Assembly: GCA_963745665.1 (NCBI GenBank)
Contig: CAVUYE010000002.1
Location: 806,001-870,000, forward strand
DNA from: Bog-473 sp963745665
GTDB taxonomy: Bacteria > Actinomycetota > Acidimicrobiia > Acidimicrobiales > RAAP-2
Length of the DNA: 64,000 nucleotides
Direction of reading: 5' to 3'
The position numbers and the translations under genes were made by a program. The notes below the pieces were generated by a model. The model had not been told where the DNA came from. It was given only the letters and a program-made list of their open reading frames with translations, and searched no databases. How positions within the stretch are numbered: position 1 is the first letter of the stretch; every line of letters starts with the position of its first letter. Below, piece by piece: positions 1 to 9,088 of the stretch.

Positions 1-545
1 TCGGCGTCCCCTACGTCAACGGTGAGACGGCGCCGACACAGGCGGAATGGGCTGAGGCAACGCTGCGCGCCTGCGAGAGTGCGGGCGTCAGCCCAAAGAC
101 GAGAGTCTCGGCGGAGCCGGGGCGGTCCATCGTGGCCGCGGCCGGCATCACGCTCTACACCGTCGGGACCGTCAAGCACCTGCCGGGCATCCGGACCTAC
201 GTCAGTGTGGACGGAGGGATGAGCGACAACCCGCGCCCGGTTCTGTACGGGAGCGGATACGAGGCCTTCCTGCCACGTGCCGTGTCTGCGCCACGGCCAC
301 GGCCCGCGCGGATTGTGGGCAAGCACTGCGAGAGCGGTGACCTGGTCGTGCCCGAGGCCTTCGTGCCTGACGACCTCGGGGTGGGCGACATCCTCGCCAC
401 CCCGGTAACCGGTGCATACGGGTATGCCATGGCCTCCAACTACAACAAGGTGCCCCGCCCCGCAGTCCTCTTCGTCTCCGACGGCGACGCCCGGGTGGTC
501 GTGCGCCGCGAGAGCTTCGACGACCTCACGAGGCTCGACACCTGA
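1..545 (+). CDS. lysA: Diaminopimelate decarboxylase, C-terminal part
   Basis: This is the 3' end of a gene that begins before the window; the reading frame starts at base 3. LysA is a PLP enzyme that decarboxylates meso-diaminopimelate to L-lysine, the last step of lysine synthesis. The fold-type III motif EPGRSIVA, the catalytic CESGD motif (here KHCESGD) and the GAYGYAMASNYN segment near the C terminus are all visible and are characteristic of LysA. The order lysA-hom-thrC is common in Actinobacteria, although here an opposite-strand permease gene separates lysA from hom. The stop codon lies four bases from the stop of the convergent permease gene. The family assignment is secure; the N-terminal half cannot be judged. 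Confidence 0.95.
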   Translation, partial: GVPYVNGETAPTQAEWAEATLRACESAGVSPKTRVSAEPGRSIVAAAGITLYTVGTVKHLPGIRTYVSVDGGMSDNPRPVLYGSGYEAFLPRAVSAPRPRPARIVGKHCESGDLVVPEAFVPDDLGVGDILATPVTGAYGYAMASNYNKVPRPAVLFVSDGDARVVVRRESFDDLTRLDT

Positions 546-548
546 CGG

Positions 549-2969
549 TCAGTCCGCTTTGAGCAGCGTGGCGGCCTTGGACCGGGATGCGACGACCGCC
601 GGCCCGACCGCCAGGAGGTTGGCGACCACCAGCGTGCCCACGACGACCGCGGCGATGACCCATACCGAGACGACGGGGATGGAGGCGACCCCGAGGTTCG
701 AGGCGAACGCGGTCCACACCAGCCGGCCGCCGGCGATGCCCAGAGGGACGCCCAGCACGATCCCGATGAGAGCGACAGTCGTGGTCTGCCAGGAGACCGA
801 GAGCGCGACCTGACGGCGCACGAAGCCCAGCGACTTCAACAGTCCCATCTCCCTCCGCCGCAACTGCAGGCTCGAGAGCAGCATGTGGAGCAGGGTCGCC
901 ACCCCGAACAGGACGACGATCAGCCCGAAGATGAGTGGGAAGTTGACCGCCTCCCCGAAATTGACGAGGTTGATGGGCGGCCGGGGGAAGTTCACCTGGC
1001 TCGGGTAATCCCTGCCGAGGGCGGCCAGTGCGGCCGTCCCCTGCGGCCCCGGAGTGGTGCGGACGAGGTAGACGCCGCCCCTCTGCACCATCAACGCCGA
1101 GAAGCAGGCGCGAGTTTCCGCACCGCTCGGGCACGCCGCCGGCCCGGCCAGGCCGTCGAGAGTGAAGACGGCGCCCGTCCCGAGTCCCAGGTTGTTGAAG
1201 TCTGGCGGGAGAACGGTCGTCCCCACCACCCGAAAATTGCGAGCCTTCGACGTCCCGGCGGCGGACGTCCCGGTCTCGGCCACCCGTACCGTCGATCCCA
1301 CGTGGGCGCCCACCTGGCGCAAGGTCTTGGTGCCCAGCATGACCTCGTCGGCCGCCGCCGGCGGCCGGCCGCTGACGGTCGTGAGGAGGAGCGGGCCTCG
1401 TAGGCTCTGCCCCCCGACGGCGTCGACCACGTGGCCGTTAACGCTCACGTCGCCACCGAGGCCGGCCAGGATCGCGTCGATGCCGGGTCGTTCCAGGTCG
1501 TCGACCAACTTGTCGTCCTGCGCGACCGACCCCGTGCCGTTGACCGTGAACCAGGCATCGAACGCCTGGCCGTATTGCGAGGGGGTGTCGATGAGGTGGG
1601 TCAGGCTCGCCCCGAACACCGCGGTGGCACAGAGTACCGTCACCGCCAGAATCGCGCCGACGAGGGCCGAGCTCACCGGCACTGCGGTGCGGCCGCGTCC
1701 TCGTTCGATTGCGTTGCGGATACCGATGACGGCGCTCGGTGGTGCGCCCGACGCGGCCATGAACGCAACAACCCGTGACGACCGCACGACCGGTTCGTGG
1801 TCGCGCCGCGAGGCGAATCGCGACGTCCGGACCGCGGGCCAGAGACCCAGCGCGAGCACCGCGGCGACGGCGACCGCCGCGCCACCCACGAACAGCAACG
1901 CGTCGAAGTCGAGCCCCGGAGCAGGGTCGGCGAGCCTCGCCTCGCCCACGGGGACGAACAGCGACAGCAACGCCGCCAGGAGCACGCCCCCCGCGGCACC
2001 GGCGAGGGCGACGAGGAGCGTGCGGGCCATGGTCAGCGTGAACAGCTGGCGTCGTGTGGCGCCGAGCGCCCCCAGGGCGGGGTAGTCCTCTGCCTCCATG
2101 GCGGCCTGACGGGCCAGCGCCTGTGCCAAGACGATGACCCCGACCAGCGCGGCGAGGCCGGTGAGGATCCACCAGCCGGCCGCCTGGGGTTCGATCGCGG
2201 TGGCGATGGAGTTCCCCACCGCGTCGAGGTCGGTGGGGGAGAGACCTCCGTGGGAACGGGCCTGCGACTCGAAGGCGGGCAGACTGGCGGTGCCGTGACG
2301 CAGCCGGAAGTAGTACTCGCTGAGGACGACGGTCCGTGGGTCGTACTTACGGGCAAACGCACCCGTGACGTAGACGTCGTACGAGTAGAGGTCTGACGTC
2401 GAGGGGAGTTCGATCTCGGCGACCGAGATGCCGACGACGTGCAGCGTGACGGCCGCCCCCATGGGAGTCATGTTGGCGTTGCTCAGGATCGCCGCCCGCT
2501 GGGACAACGCCACCAGTGGGACGCGCAGCACGCTCCCGACGCGCACCCCGAGCGGCTCCAGGGTGTACGAGGCCAGGACCTCGTCCGGATCGGACTGGTC
2601 CGGTAGTCGCCCGCTCACCAGCTTGACCACCTGGGTCAGCTTGTCCGGTGGGACCGCGAGGAGGGAGAAGTTGTTGTCGTTGATCGCACGGCAGGAGCAC
2701 GACGGGGGACCGCTGAGCGGCGTGAGGACATGGGTAACCGACGCGACCTCCGGCAGCGCGGCGGCCTGCGGGACCGGGTTAATGCTGTAGAAGAAGGCGT
2801 CGTAGCCGTGCGCCGCCTCAAAGCGGGGGAACGCAGTCGCGGTCCGGCGGGCGGTCGACGCCCCCGCCAGCACGAGGCCAACCACCAGGGCAGTGAGCAC
2901 CGTGAGCGCCAGCCAGGAGCGCCAGCGATGCCGTGCGCCGGCCCGGAGCATCAGTCGGAGAAACGACAC
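549..2969 (-). CDS. FtsX-like ABC transporter permease (large, fused type)
   Basis: An 806-residue membrane protein with an N-terminal membrane segment, a long extracytoplasmic domain, a central group of hydrophobic helices, a second extracytoplasmic domain and a C-terminal FtsX-like block of three or four helices. The C-terminal block includes LRRREMGLLKSLGFVRRQV, typical of the cytoplasmic coupling loop of MacB/LolC-type permeases. Two FtsX-like halves in one chain is usual for actinobacterial members. I chose the GTG at 2969 because GGGAGG stands three bases before it; the frame stays open upstream to 3212 without a comparable ribosome site. No ABC ATPase gene is adjacent, so the partner must be encoded elsewhere. 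Substrate is unknown; lipoprotein or lipid export is a family-level guess. Confidence 0.8.
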   Translation of the reverse strand: MSFLRLMLRAGARHRWRSWLALTVLTALVVGLVLAGASTARRTATAFPRFEAAHGYDAFFYSINPVPQAAALPEVASVTHVLTPLSGPPSCSCRAINDNNFSLLAVPPDKLTQVVKLVSGRLPDQSDPDEVLASYTLEPLGVRVGSVLRVPLVALSQRAAILSNANMTPMGAAVTLHVVGISVAEIELPSTSDLYSYDVYVTGAFARKYDPRTVVLSEYYFRLRHGTASLPAFESQARSHGGLSPTDLDAVGNSIATAIEPQAAGWWILTGLAALVGVIVLAQALARQAAMEAEDYPALGALGATRRQLFTLTMARTLLVALAGAAGGVLLAALLSLFVPVGEARLADPAPGLDFDALLFVGGAAVAVAAVLALGLWPAVRTSRFASRRDHEPVVRSSRVVAFMAASGAPPSAVIGIRNAIERGRGRTAVPVSSALVGAILAVTVLCATAVFGASLTHLIDTPSQYGQAFDAWFTVNGTGSVAQDDKLVDDLERPGIDAILAGLGGDVSVNGHVVDAVGGQSLRGPLLLTTVSGRPPAAADEVMLGTKTLRQVGAHVGSTVRVAETGTSAAGTSKARNFRVVGTTVLPPDFNNLGLGTGAVFTLDGLAGPAACPSGAETRACFSALMVQRGGVYLVRTTPGPQGTAALAALGRDYPSQVNFPRPPINLVNFGEAVNFPLIFGLIVVLFGVATLLHMLLSSLQLRRREMGLLKSLGFVRRQVALSVSWQTTTVALIGIVLGVPLGIAGGRLVWTAFASNLGVASIPVVSVWVIAAVVVGTLVVANLLAVGPAVVASRSKAATLLKAD

Positions 2970-3131
2970 GGCACCTCCCGGAGCCCAGTGTGACCTGTGT
3001 GCGGGCGCATGCTCAAGGAAGCCAGCCTGCAGCCCGGCATCGTGGTAGCACCACCCGACGCGCCGACACCAGCATGCGGACACGGCGGTACGACATGACC
3101 CGCCGAACGGGCCGAAAGGGCAGGTCGCCCC

Positions 3132-4529
3132 GTGGGCAGCCTGTACCGTTTGGAGGTGACCGCCGACGAGGCCAAGGCTGCATCGAGCGGCCGCGCCCAC
3201 CCCCACGCGCATGCGGCGCCGACTGTCCGCGTGGGTCTGCTCGGCTGCGGCAACGTCGGGGGTGCGCTGGCCGAGATCCTGCTGACCCGGTCCGAGGACG
3301 TGGCTGCTCGCACCGGCATCCGCCTGGAGCTCGTCGCCATCGCCGTCGCAAACCGGGACCGACCCCGACCGGCGCCCATCCCCGACGATCTCATCGGGAC
3401 GGACGCCGCCGCACTAGTGGCGCGTCCCGACGTCGATGTCGTCGTGGAGGTCATCGGGGGGCTGCACCCCGCCCACGAACTGGTCGAAGCGGCCCTGCGC
3501 AACGGCAAGCCGGTGGTCACGGCCAACAAGGCCCTCCTGGCCGTGGCCGGAGCCGAACTGGCCGAAGTTGCCGCCTCGGCCGGTGTCGACCTGTTGTACG
3601 AAGCGGCCGTGGCGGGCGCCATTCCCGTCATCCGCCCGTTGCGTGAATCACTCGCCGGGGAGCAGATCGTCCGCGTCATGGGCATCGTCAACGGCACGAC
3701 GAACTACATCCTCACCCGCATGGAGGAAGAGGGTGCCAGCTACGACGATGTGCTCCGCGAGGCCCAGGAGCTCGGCATGGCCGAGCGCGACCCGACGGCC
3801 GACGTCGAAGGTCATGACGCCGCGGCAAAGGTGGCGATCCTGGCCGCACTCGCGTTCGGCAGCGACCTGGTCGACGCCGACGTGCACCGCGAGGGCATCA
3901 GCGGGATCAGCGCGGCCGACGTCGCCTACGCCAGCCGCCTCGGGTACTCCGTCAAGCTCCTGGCCATCGCCGAGCTGATCGACGGGGGTCCTCAGCTGTC
4001 GGTGCGGGTGCACCCGGCCATGGTGCCCAAGACGCATCCGCTGGCCGCGGTGCGCGGTGCGTTCAACGCGGTCTTCATGGAGGGAGCGGTGAGCGGCGAG
4101 CTCATGCTCTACGGGCGCGGCGCCGGGGGAGGGCCGACGGCGAGCGCAATGCTCGGGGACCTCGTCGACGCCTCGCGCAACCTTCTTGCCGGCGCGCCTG
4201 CGCCGGCGCCCAAGCGCACGAGCACGACCGTGTTCCCGCAGAACGACATGCACTCGGCCTTCTATCTCAGCCTCGATGTGGCCGATCGTCCCGGCGTGCT
4301 GGCGGCTGTGGCCAGGATCTTCGGAGATCACGGCGTGTCGATCCGGGCCATGGAGCAGGTCGGCTTGGCCGCGGAGGCGCGGCTGATCTTCCTCACACAC
4401 GTTGCCCGCGAGGGTGACCTGCTGGCCACCATCGACGAGCTGCGCCGGCACCAGGCGGTGGACCGGGTGAGCGGGGTCCTCCGGGTCATCGGGGAGTCCG
4501 CCGACGACGAGGGCGGCAGCCCGTCGTGA
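3132..4529 (+). CDS. hom: Homoserine dehydrogenase
   Basis: A 465-residue enzyme that reduces aspartate semialdehyde to homoserine with NAD(P)H, on the route to threonine and methionine. The N-terminal Rossmann motif GLLGCGNVGGAL, the ANKALLA segment with its conserved Lys, the EAAVAGAIPVI stretch, the MGIVNGTTNYIL block and the AERDPTADVEGHDAAAK catalytic region follow in the usual order. The last ~80 residues (FYLSLDVADRPGVLAAVARIF onward) form an ACT domain, which in monofunctional bacterial enzymes mediates threonine feedback. The GTG at 3132 has GGCAGG upstream; a later GTG at 3156 is possible. The stop overlaps the thrC start by four bases, so the two are translationally coupled. Confidence 0.95.
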   Translation: MGSLYRLEVTADEAKAASSGRAHPHAHAAPTVRVGLLGCGNVGGALAEILLTRSEDVAARTGIRLELVAIAVANRDRPRPAPIPDDLIGTDAAALVARPDVDVVVEVIGGLHPAHELVEAALRNGKPVVTANKALLAVAGAELAEVAASAGVDLLYEAAVAGAIPVIRPLRESLAGEQIVRVMGIVNGTTNYILTRMEEEGASYDDVLREAQELGMAERDPTADVEGHDAAAKVAILAALAFGSDLVDADVHREGISGISAADVAYASRLGYSVKLLAIAELIDGGPQLSVRVHPAMVPKTHPLAAVRGAFNAVFMEGAVSGELMLYGRGAGGGPTASAMLGDLVDASRNLLAGAPAPAPKRTSTTVFPQNDMHSAFYLSLDVADRPGVLAAVARIFGDHGVSIRAMEQVGLAAEARLIFLTHVAREGDLLATIDELRRHQAVDRVSGVLRVIGESADDEGGSPS

Positions 4530-5569
4530 GCGCCGGCTGGCGCGGCGTCATGGAGGAGTACCGGGCCTACCTCCCCATCACCGAGAAGACCCCGGTGGTC
4601 ACCTTGCTGGAGGGCGGCACGCCGCTGGTGCCGGCCCCCCGTCTGTCCGAACGTGTCGGCGCGCACGTGTGGCTCAAGGTCGAAGGGGCCAACCCGACCG
4701 GCAGCTTCAAGGACCGGGGCATGACGATGGCGATATCCATGGCGGTGGACGAGGGAGCCAAGGCGGTCGTGTGCGCATCGACGGGCAACACGTCAGCCTC
4801 GGCCGCGGCCTATGCCTCGCGGGCCGGCCTGGCCTGCGTGGTGCTGATCCCCGACGGGCACATCGCCCTGGGCAAGCTGGCGCAGGCGCTCATGCACGGG
4901 GCCAAGGTGCTGCAGGTGCGCGGGAACTTCGACCAGCTCCTCACCATTGTGCGCGATCTGCCCAACCACGCGCCGATCACCGTCGTGAACTCTGTGAACC
5001 CGCACCGGATCGAGGGGCAGATGACGGGCGCCTTCGAGATCGTCGACGTCCTGGGCGACGCACCTGACGTGCACTGCATCCCCGTGGGCAACGCCGGGAA
5101 TATCTCGGCCTATTGGCGGGGTTACCTCAAGTACAAGGAAGCCGGTCGAGCGACCAGGCTGCCTCGCATGATGGGGTTCCAGGCTGCCGGCGCGGCGCCC
5201 ATCGTGCTCGGTCACCCGGTCGAGAACCCCGAGACGATCGCCACCGCGATCCGCATCGGGAACCCGGCCAGTTGGTACTCGGCCACGGCCGCCGCCACCG
5301 AGTCCGGCGGGTCGATCACGGCCGTCACCGACGACGAGATCATGGACGCGTACACCTTTCTCGCCCGGCAGGAGTCCGTCTTCTGCGAGGCGGCCTCGTC
5401 GGCCTCGGTGGCCGGGTTGCTCAAGAATGGCGTGCCCGAGGGCTCCACCGTGGTGTGTGTGTTGACCGGGCACGGGCTCAAGGACCCGGACCTGGCCATC
5501 AAGGCGATCTCGGTCCCCTCGGTGATCGACCTCAAGCTCGAATCGGTCCTGGCCGAGATCTCCTTGTAG
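4526..5569 (+). CDS. thrC: Threonine synthase
   Basis: A 347-residue PLP enzyme that converts O-phosphohomoserine to threonine. The PLP-binding lysine lies in GSFKDRGM, followed by CASTGNTSASAAAYASRAGL, and the phosphate-binding glycine motif is VGNAGNISAYW. Length matches the shorter actinobacterial type. The GTG start overlaps the hom stop (GTGA), making hom-thrC an operon. A G-rich/C-rich hairpin lies 44 bases after the stop. Nothing in the sequence departs from the family. Confidence 0.95.
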   Translation: MSAGWRGVMEEYRAYLPITEKTPVVTLLEGGTPLVPAPRLSERVGAHVWLKVEGANPTGSFKDRGMTMAISMAVDEGAKAVVCASTGNTSASAAAYASRAGLACVVLIPDGHIALGKLAQALMHGAKVLQVRGNFDQLLTIVRDLPNHAPITVVNSVNPHRIEGQMTGAFEIVDVLGDAPDVHCIPVGNAGNISAYWRGYLKYKEAGRATRLPRMMGFQAAGAAPIVLGHPVENPETIATAIRIGNPASWYSATAAATESGGSITAVTDDEIMDAYTFLARQESVFCEAASSASVAGLLKNGVPEGSTVVCVLTGHGLKDPDLAIKAISVPSVIDLKLESVLAEISL

Positions 5570-5612
5570 GGAAGGCCGCCGGGCGGTGCCCGGACCACTG
5601 ACCTGCGGGAAA

Positions 5613-5637
5613 GGGGGGTGTGTTGGCATGACCCCCC
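5613..5637 (+). terminator. Hairpin after thrC
   Basis: Seven-base-pair perfect stem, GGGGGGT pairing with ACCCCCC, around an 11-base loop. No U-tract follows, so it would be a non-canonical terminator or an mRNA 3' stabilising structure for hom-thrC. It also overlaps the possible rho promoter, so it may do nothing as RNA. Confidence 0.35.
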
Positions 5638-5652
5638 GCTCCCCGCTAAAGT
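5623..5652 (+). promoter_or_regulatory. Possible promoter for rho
   Basis: TTGGCA at 5623-5628 and TAAAGT at 5647-5652 are separated by 18 bases and resemble a sigma-70 type -35/-10 pair. It would give a rho leader of about 170 bases. Long leaders with autoregulatory attenuation are known for rho in other bacteria; that role here is inference. Confidence 0.35.
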
Positions 5653-5832
5653 AAAGACATCCCCACTGCGCTTCGTAGCGCTCTCCGCGGGTACAAGCGG
5701 TCCTGGGAGAGCATCACGCAGAGGTGATCCGGGGGAAGGCATTCACACGCGAATCCCTTCTCCTCCCTGAAATTTCCCTCGCCACGCGCGGACGAACCCG
5801 GGCCGGCGATAACCCTCTTGGAAGAGGAGCCG

Positions 5833-7650
5833 ATGACTGCGGAACAGCAGCTCGAACGATCAGTTCTCGAAGGCAAGGAGCGCGACGAGCTCAGTGCCAT
5901 CGCCCAGGCCATGTCGCTCAAGACGACGACCCGGACGAAAAAGGCCGACATCATCGACCAGATTCTCGACGCCACCGGCGTGACATCTGGTCCGGCGTCC
6001 TCAGCCGGCAACGGCGATGGCGGGGCGGCAGAGACCAACGGCGTGAAGCCGGCGCGGCGCTCGCGGGCCTCGGCGGCCGCCAGAGGAGCCACCGAGACGG
6101 CGTCCTTCGTGGCGGGTGACGGTGAGGCCGACGGCGCCAGCGCGGGAGCAGCCGACGGCCCGGTTTCCCACGCGGACCCGGCCACGTCCACCACGACGGA
6201 GGTGGCGACCCACGGCGATTCCGGACCGGCCGTGTTCGTCGAGCCGCCCGAGCTGGCCGACGCTGGGGACCCGGCCCCCCGGCAGAACGGGCAGCAGAGT
6301 CACAGCGGCCAGAACAACCAGCCAGGCAACCGGAACCAGAACCGGAACCAGGGCAACCAGAACCGGAACAACCAGAACAACCAGAACAACCAGAACAACC
6401 AGAACGACGGCGACGTCGGGAACCGCCGCAGCCGGCGCCGCCGCGGTCGTGAACGTCCCGGTCAGGGCGGCGAGCTGCAGGGCGGTGGCCAGGAGCAGCC
6501 GTACTCGGGCGAGCTGGTCGAGGTCAGCGGCATGCTCGACCTGCGCGACGAGGGCTACGGCTTCCTGCGCTGCGACGGCTACCTCCCGTCGTCCAAGGAC
6601 GTGTACGTCTCCATCAGCCAGGCCCGGAAGTTCGCGTTGCGGCGCGGTGACTACATCGAGGGCGCCTGCCGGCCGGCCTCGAACAACGAGAAGTACCCGG
6701 CGCTGCTGCGCATCGACAAGGTCTCCATGATGGACCCCGACGAGGCGCGCAACCGGCCCCGCTTCGAGGACCTGACCCCGCTCTTCCCGGACTCGCGGCT
6801 GAATCTCGAGATGTCCGACGCGGGCGACAAGGACAACCTGACGGCGCGGATCGTGGACCTGATCTCGCCGATCGGCAAGGGGCAGCGCGGCATGATCGTG
6901 TCGCCGCCCAAGGCCGGCAAGACGACGGTGATGAAGCAGATCGCCCACTCCATTGAGGCCAACAATCCCGACGTCCACCTCATGGTCCTGCTCGTCGACG
7001 AGCGGCCCGAAGAGGTCACCGACATGCGCCGCTCGGTCAAGGGCGAGGTAATCGCCTCGACCTTCGACCGTCCCTCCGAAGAGCACACGCAGGTCGCCGA
7101 GCTGGCGATCGAGCGGGCCAAGCGGCTCGTCGAAATTGGCATGGACGTCGTCATCATCCTCGACGGCATCACGCGGCTGGCCCGGGCCTACAACCTCGCG
7201 GCTCCCGCTACCGGCCGTATCATGTCGGGTGGTGTCGACTCCGGTGCGCTCTACCCGCCCAAGAAGTTCTTCGGTGCGGCGCGCAACGTGGAAGAGGGTG
7301 GCTCGCTGACCATTTTGGCCTCGGCGCTCGTCGAGACCGGCTCGAAGATGGACGAGGTCATCTTCGAGGAGTTCAAGGGCACCGGCAACATGGAGCTGCG
7401 GCTCGACCGGCGGCTCTCGGAGCGCCGGCTGTACCCGGCCATCGATGTCAACGCCAGCTCCACCCGCCACGAGGAGCTCCTCTTCGAGCGGGGCCAGCTG
7501 CAGCAGGTCTGGAAGCTGCGCCGGGTGCTCAACGCCCTGGCCAACGACGGCAAGGACGCCGCCGGACTGGAACTGCTCATGGACAAGATCCGCTCGACGG
7601 CGAGCAACGACGAGTTCCTGGCGGAGATCGCCAAGGGCCCCGGCACCTGA
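5833..7650 (+). CDS. rho: Transcription termination factor Rho with Asn/Gln-rich insert
   Basis: A 605-residue RNA-dependent ATPase helicase that ends transcription. An N-terminal Rho_N-like helical segment (ELSAIAQAMSLKTTTRTKKADIID) is followed by a ~170-residue low-complexity stretch that includes repeated N/Q/R units (NRNQNRNQGNQ, NNQNNQNNQN) and an RRSRRRRGRER basic cluster. Then come the cold-shock-like RNA-binding domain (GYGFLRCDGYLPSSKDVYVS), Walker A PPKAGKTT, Walker B VVIILDGITRLARAYN, the Q-loop with SGGVDSGALYPPKKFFGAARN, and GTGNMELRLDRRL. Insert-bearing Rho proteins are typical of high-GC Actinobacteria. The ATG at 5833 follows GGAAGAGGAG; a TTG at 5818 is in frame but lacks a ribosome site. 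Confidence 0.96.
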   Translation: MTAEQQLERSVLEGKERDELSAIAQAMSLKTTTRTKKADIIDQILDATGVTSGPASSAGNGDGGAAETNGVKPARRSRASAAARGATETASFVAGDGEADGASAGAADGPVSHADPATSTTTEVATHGDSGPAVFVEPPELADAGDPAPRQNGQQSHSGQNNQPGNRNQNRNQGNQNRNNQNNQNNQNNQNDGDVGNRRSRRRRGRERPGQGGELQGGGQEQPYSGELVEVSGMLDLRDEGYGFLRCDGYLPSSKDVYVSISQARKFALRRGDYIEGACRPASNNEKYPALLRIDKVSMMDPDEARNRPRFEDLTPLFPDSRLNLEMSDAGDKDNLTARIVDLISPIGKGQRGMIVSPPKAGKTTVMKQIAHSIEANNPDVHLMVLLVDERPEEVTDMRRSVKGEVIASTFDRPSEEHTQVAELAIERAKRLVEIGMDVVIILDGITRLARAYNLAAPATGRIMSGGVDSGALYPPKKFFGAARNVEEGGSLTILASALVETGSKMDEVIFEEFKGTGNMELRLDRRLSERRLYPAIDVNASSTRHEELLFERGQLQQVWKLRRVLNALANDGKDAAGLELLMDKIRSTASNDEFLAEIAKGPGT

Positions 7651-7709
7651 CCGCAGGTGTCCCCCCGACCCCTACACTGGACCGACTCACACCCCACACT
7701 GGAGACACC

Positions 7710-7952
7710 ATGAAGACCGACATCCACCCTGATTACGTCGACGCAACGGTCAAGTGCTCGTGCGGGAACACGTTCGTGACCCACTCCACCAAGGCGGATC
7801 TCCACGTCGAGCTGTGCAACGAGTGCCACCCCTTCTTCACCGGCAAGCAGAAGCTGGTGGACTCCGGTGGCCGGGTCGAGCGCTTCCAGCGCCGCTACGG
7901 CGAGCGCAAGGGTAAGGCCAAGGCCAAGCCCGCTCCGGCCGAGCAGGACTGA
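7710..7952 (+). CDS. rpmE: 50S ribosomal protein L31 (zinc-binding form)
   Basis: An 80-residue L31 of the Cys-containing (C+) type: CSCGN near residue 16 and CNECHP near residue 36 provide the four zinc-ligand cysteines expected for this form. The C terminus is Lys/Ala-rich. The ATG is preceded by GGAGAC. The rho-rpmE-prfA-prmC order is a classic bacterial arrangement, so these are probably cotranscribed. C+ L31 commonly serves as a zinc store that is replaced by a C- paralogue under zinc limitation; no paralogue is in this window. Confidence 0.97.
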   Translation: MKTDIHPDYVDATVKCSCGNTFVTHSTKADLHVELCNECHPFFTGKQKLVDSGGRVERFQRRYGERKGKAKAKPAPAEQD

Positions 7953-8008
7953 TCAGGTTGGGACCGGCCTCAGCCGCGTCCCGCCCTCACGAAGAGTCCC
8001 AGAACCGC

Positions 8009-9088
8009 ATGTTCGACGACCGGATGGCCGCGCTCGAAGCCGAGTACCAAGCCGTGGAGAAGGAGCTGGCCGATCCGGCCACGCTCTCGAACCAAGACCG
8101 CCTGCGCGACCTGTCGCGGCGCCACAAGGAGCTCGGTGAGATCGTCCGGACCTGGCACGAGCTGCGCGCCGCCCGCGAGGACGTGAGCGCCGCCCGCGAG
8201 ATGCTGACCGACACCTCGGGCGACGAGCGCGAGCTGGTGCGCCAGGAGGTCGACGAGGCGGAGGCATCCGTGTCGTCCCTCGAGCAGCGCATGCAGACGC
8301 TGCTGCTGCCGAAGGATCCCAACGAGGGCCGCAACGTGATCATGGAGATCCGCGGCGCGGTGGGCGGCGACGAGGCGAACCTGTTCGCCCGCGTGCTCTA
8401 CGACATGTACCTGCGCTACGCCGCCGCCAAGAAGTGGAAGGTGGAGATCCTCTCGGAGGACGCGTCGGACAAGGACGGCATCAACGAGGCCGTCTTCCTC
8501 GTGAAGGGCCCCGACGCCTACATCCATCTGGAGCACGAGGCCGGCACCCATCGCGTGCAGCGGGTGCCGGTGACCGAGGCCAAGGGGCGGATCCACACGT
8601 CGACCGCCACGGTGACGGTGCTCCCGGAGGCCAAGGACGTCGAGATCGACATCGATCCCAACGACCTCAAGATCGACGTGTACCGCTCCACCGGCCCCGG
8701 CGGGCAGTCGGTCAACACAACGGACTCCGCCGTGCGCATCACGCACCTTCCTACCGGGACCGTGGTCGCCATGCAGGACGAGAAGAGCCAGATTCAGAAC
8801 CGGGCCAAGGCCATGGTCGTGCTGCGGGCCAGGTTGTTGAAGGCGGAGCAGGAGCGCCAGGCGGCGGAGATCTCGGCCCAGCGACGCGGCCAGGTGGGGG
8901 CGGGGAACCGCACCGACAAGATCCGCACGTACAACTTCAAGGAGAATCGAGTCACCGACCACCGCATCAACCTGAACCTCTTCAAGCTCGACCAGGTGCT
9001 GGCGGGCGATCTCACGGAGCTGACCGACGCGCTCATGGCGGACAAGCGGGCGCGCCAGCTCGAGGGCGAGGAAGACGACAGCCGGTGA
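8009..9088 (+). CDS. prfA: Peptide chain release factor 1
   Basis: A 359-residue class I release factor that recognises UAA and UAG. The codon-recognition tripeptide of the RF1 type is present as PVT in VQRVPVTEAKGR, and the peptidyl hydrolysis motif is GPGGQSVN, whose Gln is the target of the neighbouring PrmC. I chose the ATG at 8009 because the protein then begins MFDDRMAALEAEY, the usual RF1 N terminus; an upstream TTG at 7958 would add 17 unrelated residues. The stop overlaps the prmC start by four bases. Confidence 0.96.
   Translation: MFDDRMAALEAEYQAVEKELADPATLSNQDRLRDLSRRHKELGEIVRTWHELRAAREDVSAAREMLTDTSGDERELVRQEVDEAEASVSSLEQRMQTLLLPKDPNEGRNVIMEIRGAVGGDEANLFARVLYDMYLRYAAAKKWKVEILSEDASDKDGINEAVFLVKGPDAYIHLEHEAGTHRVQRVPVTEAKGRIHTSTATVTVLPEAKDVEIDIDPNDLKIDVYRSTGPGGQSVNTTDSAVRITHLPTGTVVAMQDEKSQIQNRAKAMVVLRARLLKAEQERQAAEISAQRRGQVGAGNRTDKIRTYNFKENRVTDHRINLNLFKLDQVLAGDLTELTDALMADKRARQLEGEEDDSR

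Noticed and set aside
6001..7470. A 489-codon minus-strand frame inside rho
   Set aside because: Antisense shadow; the long Val/Leu run is the complement of the Asn/Gln repeat.
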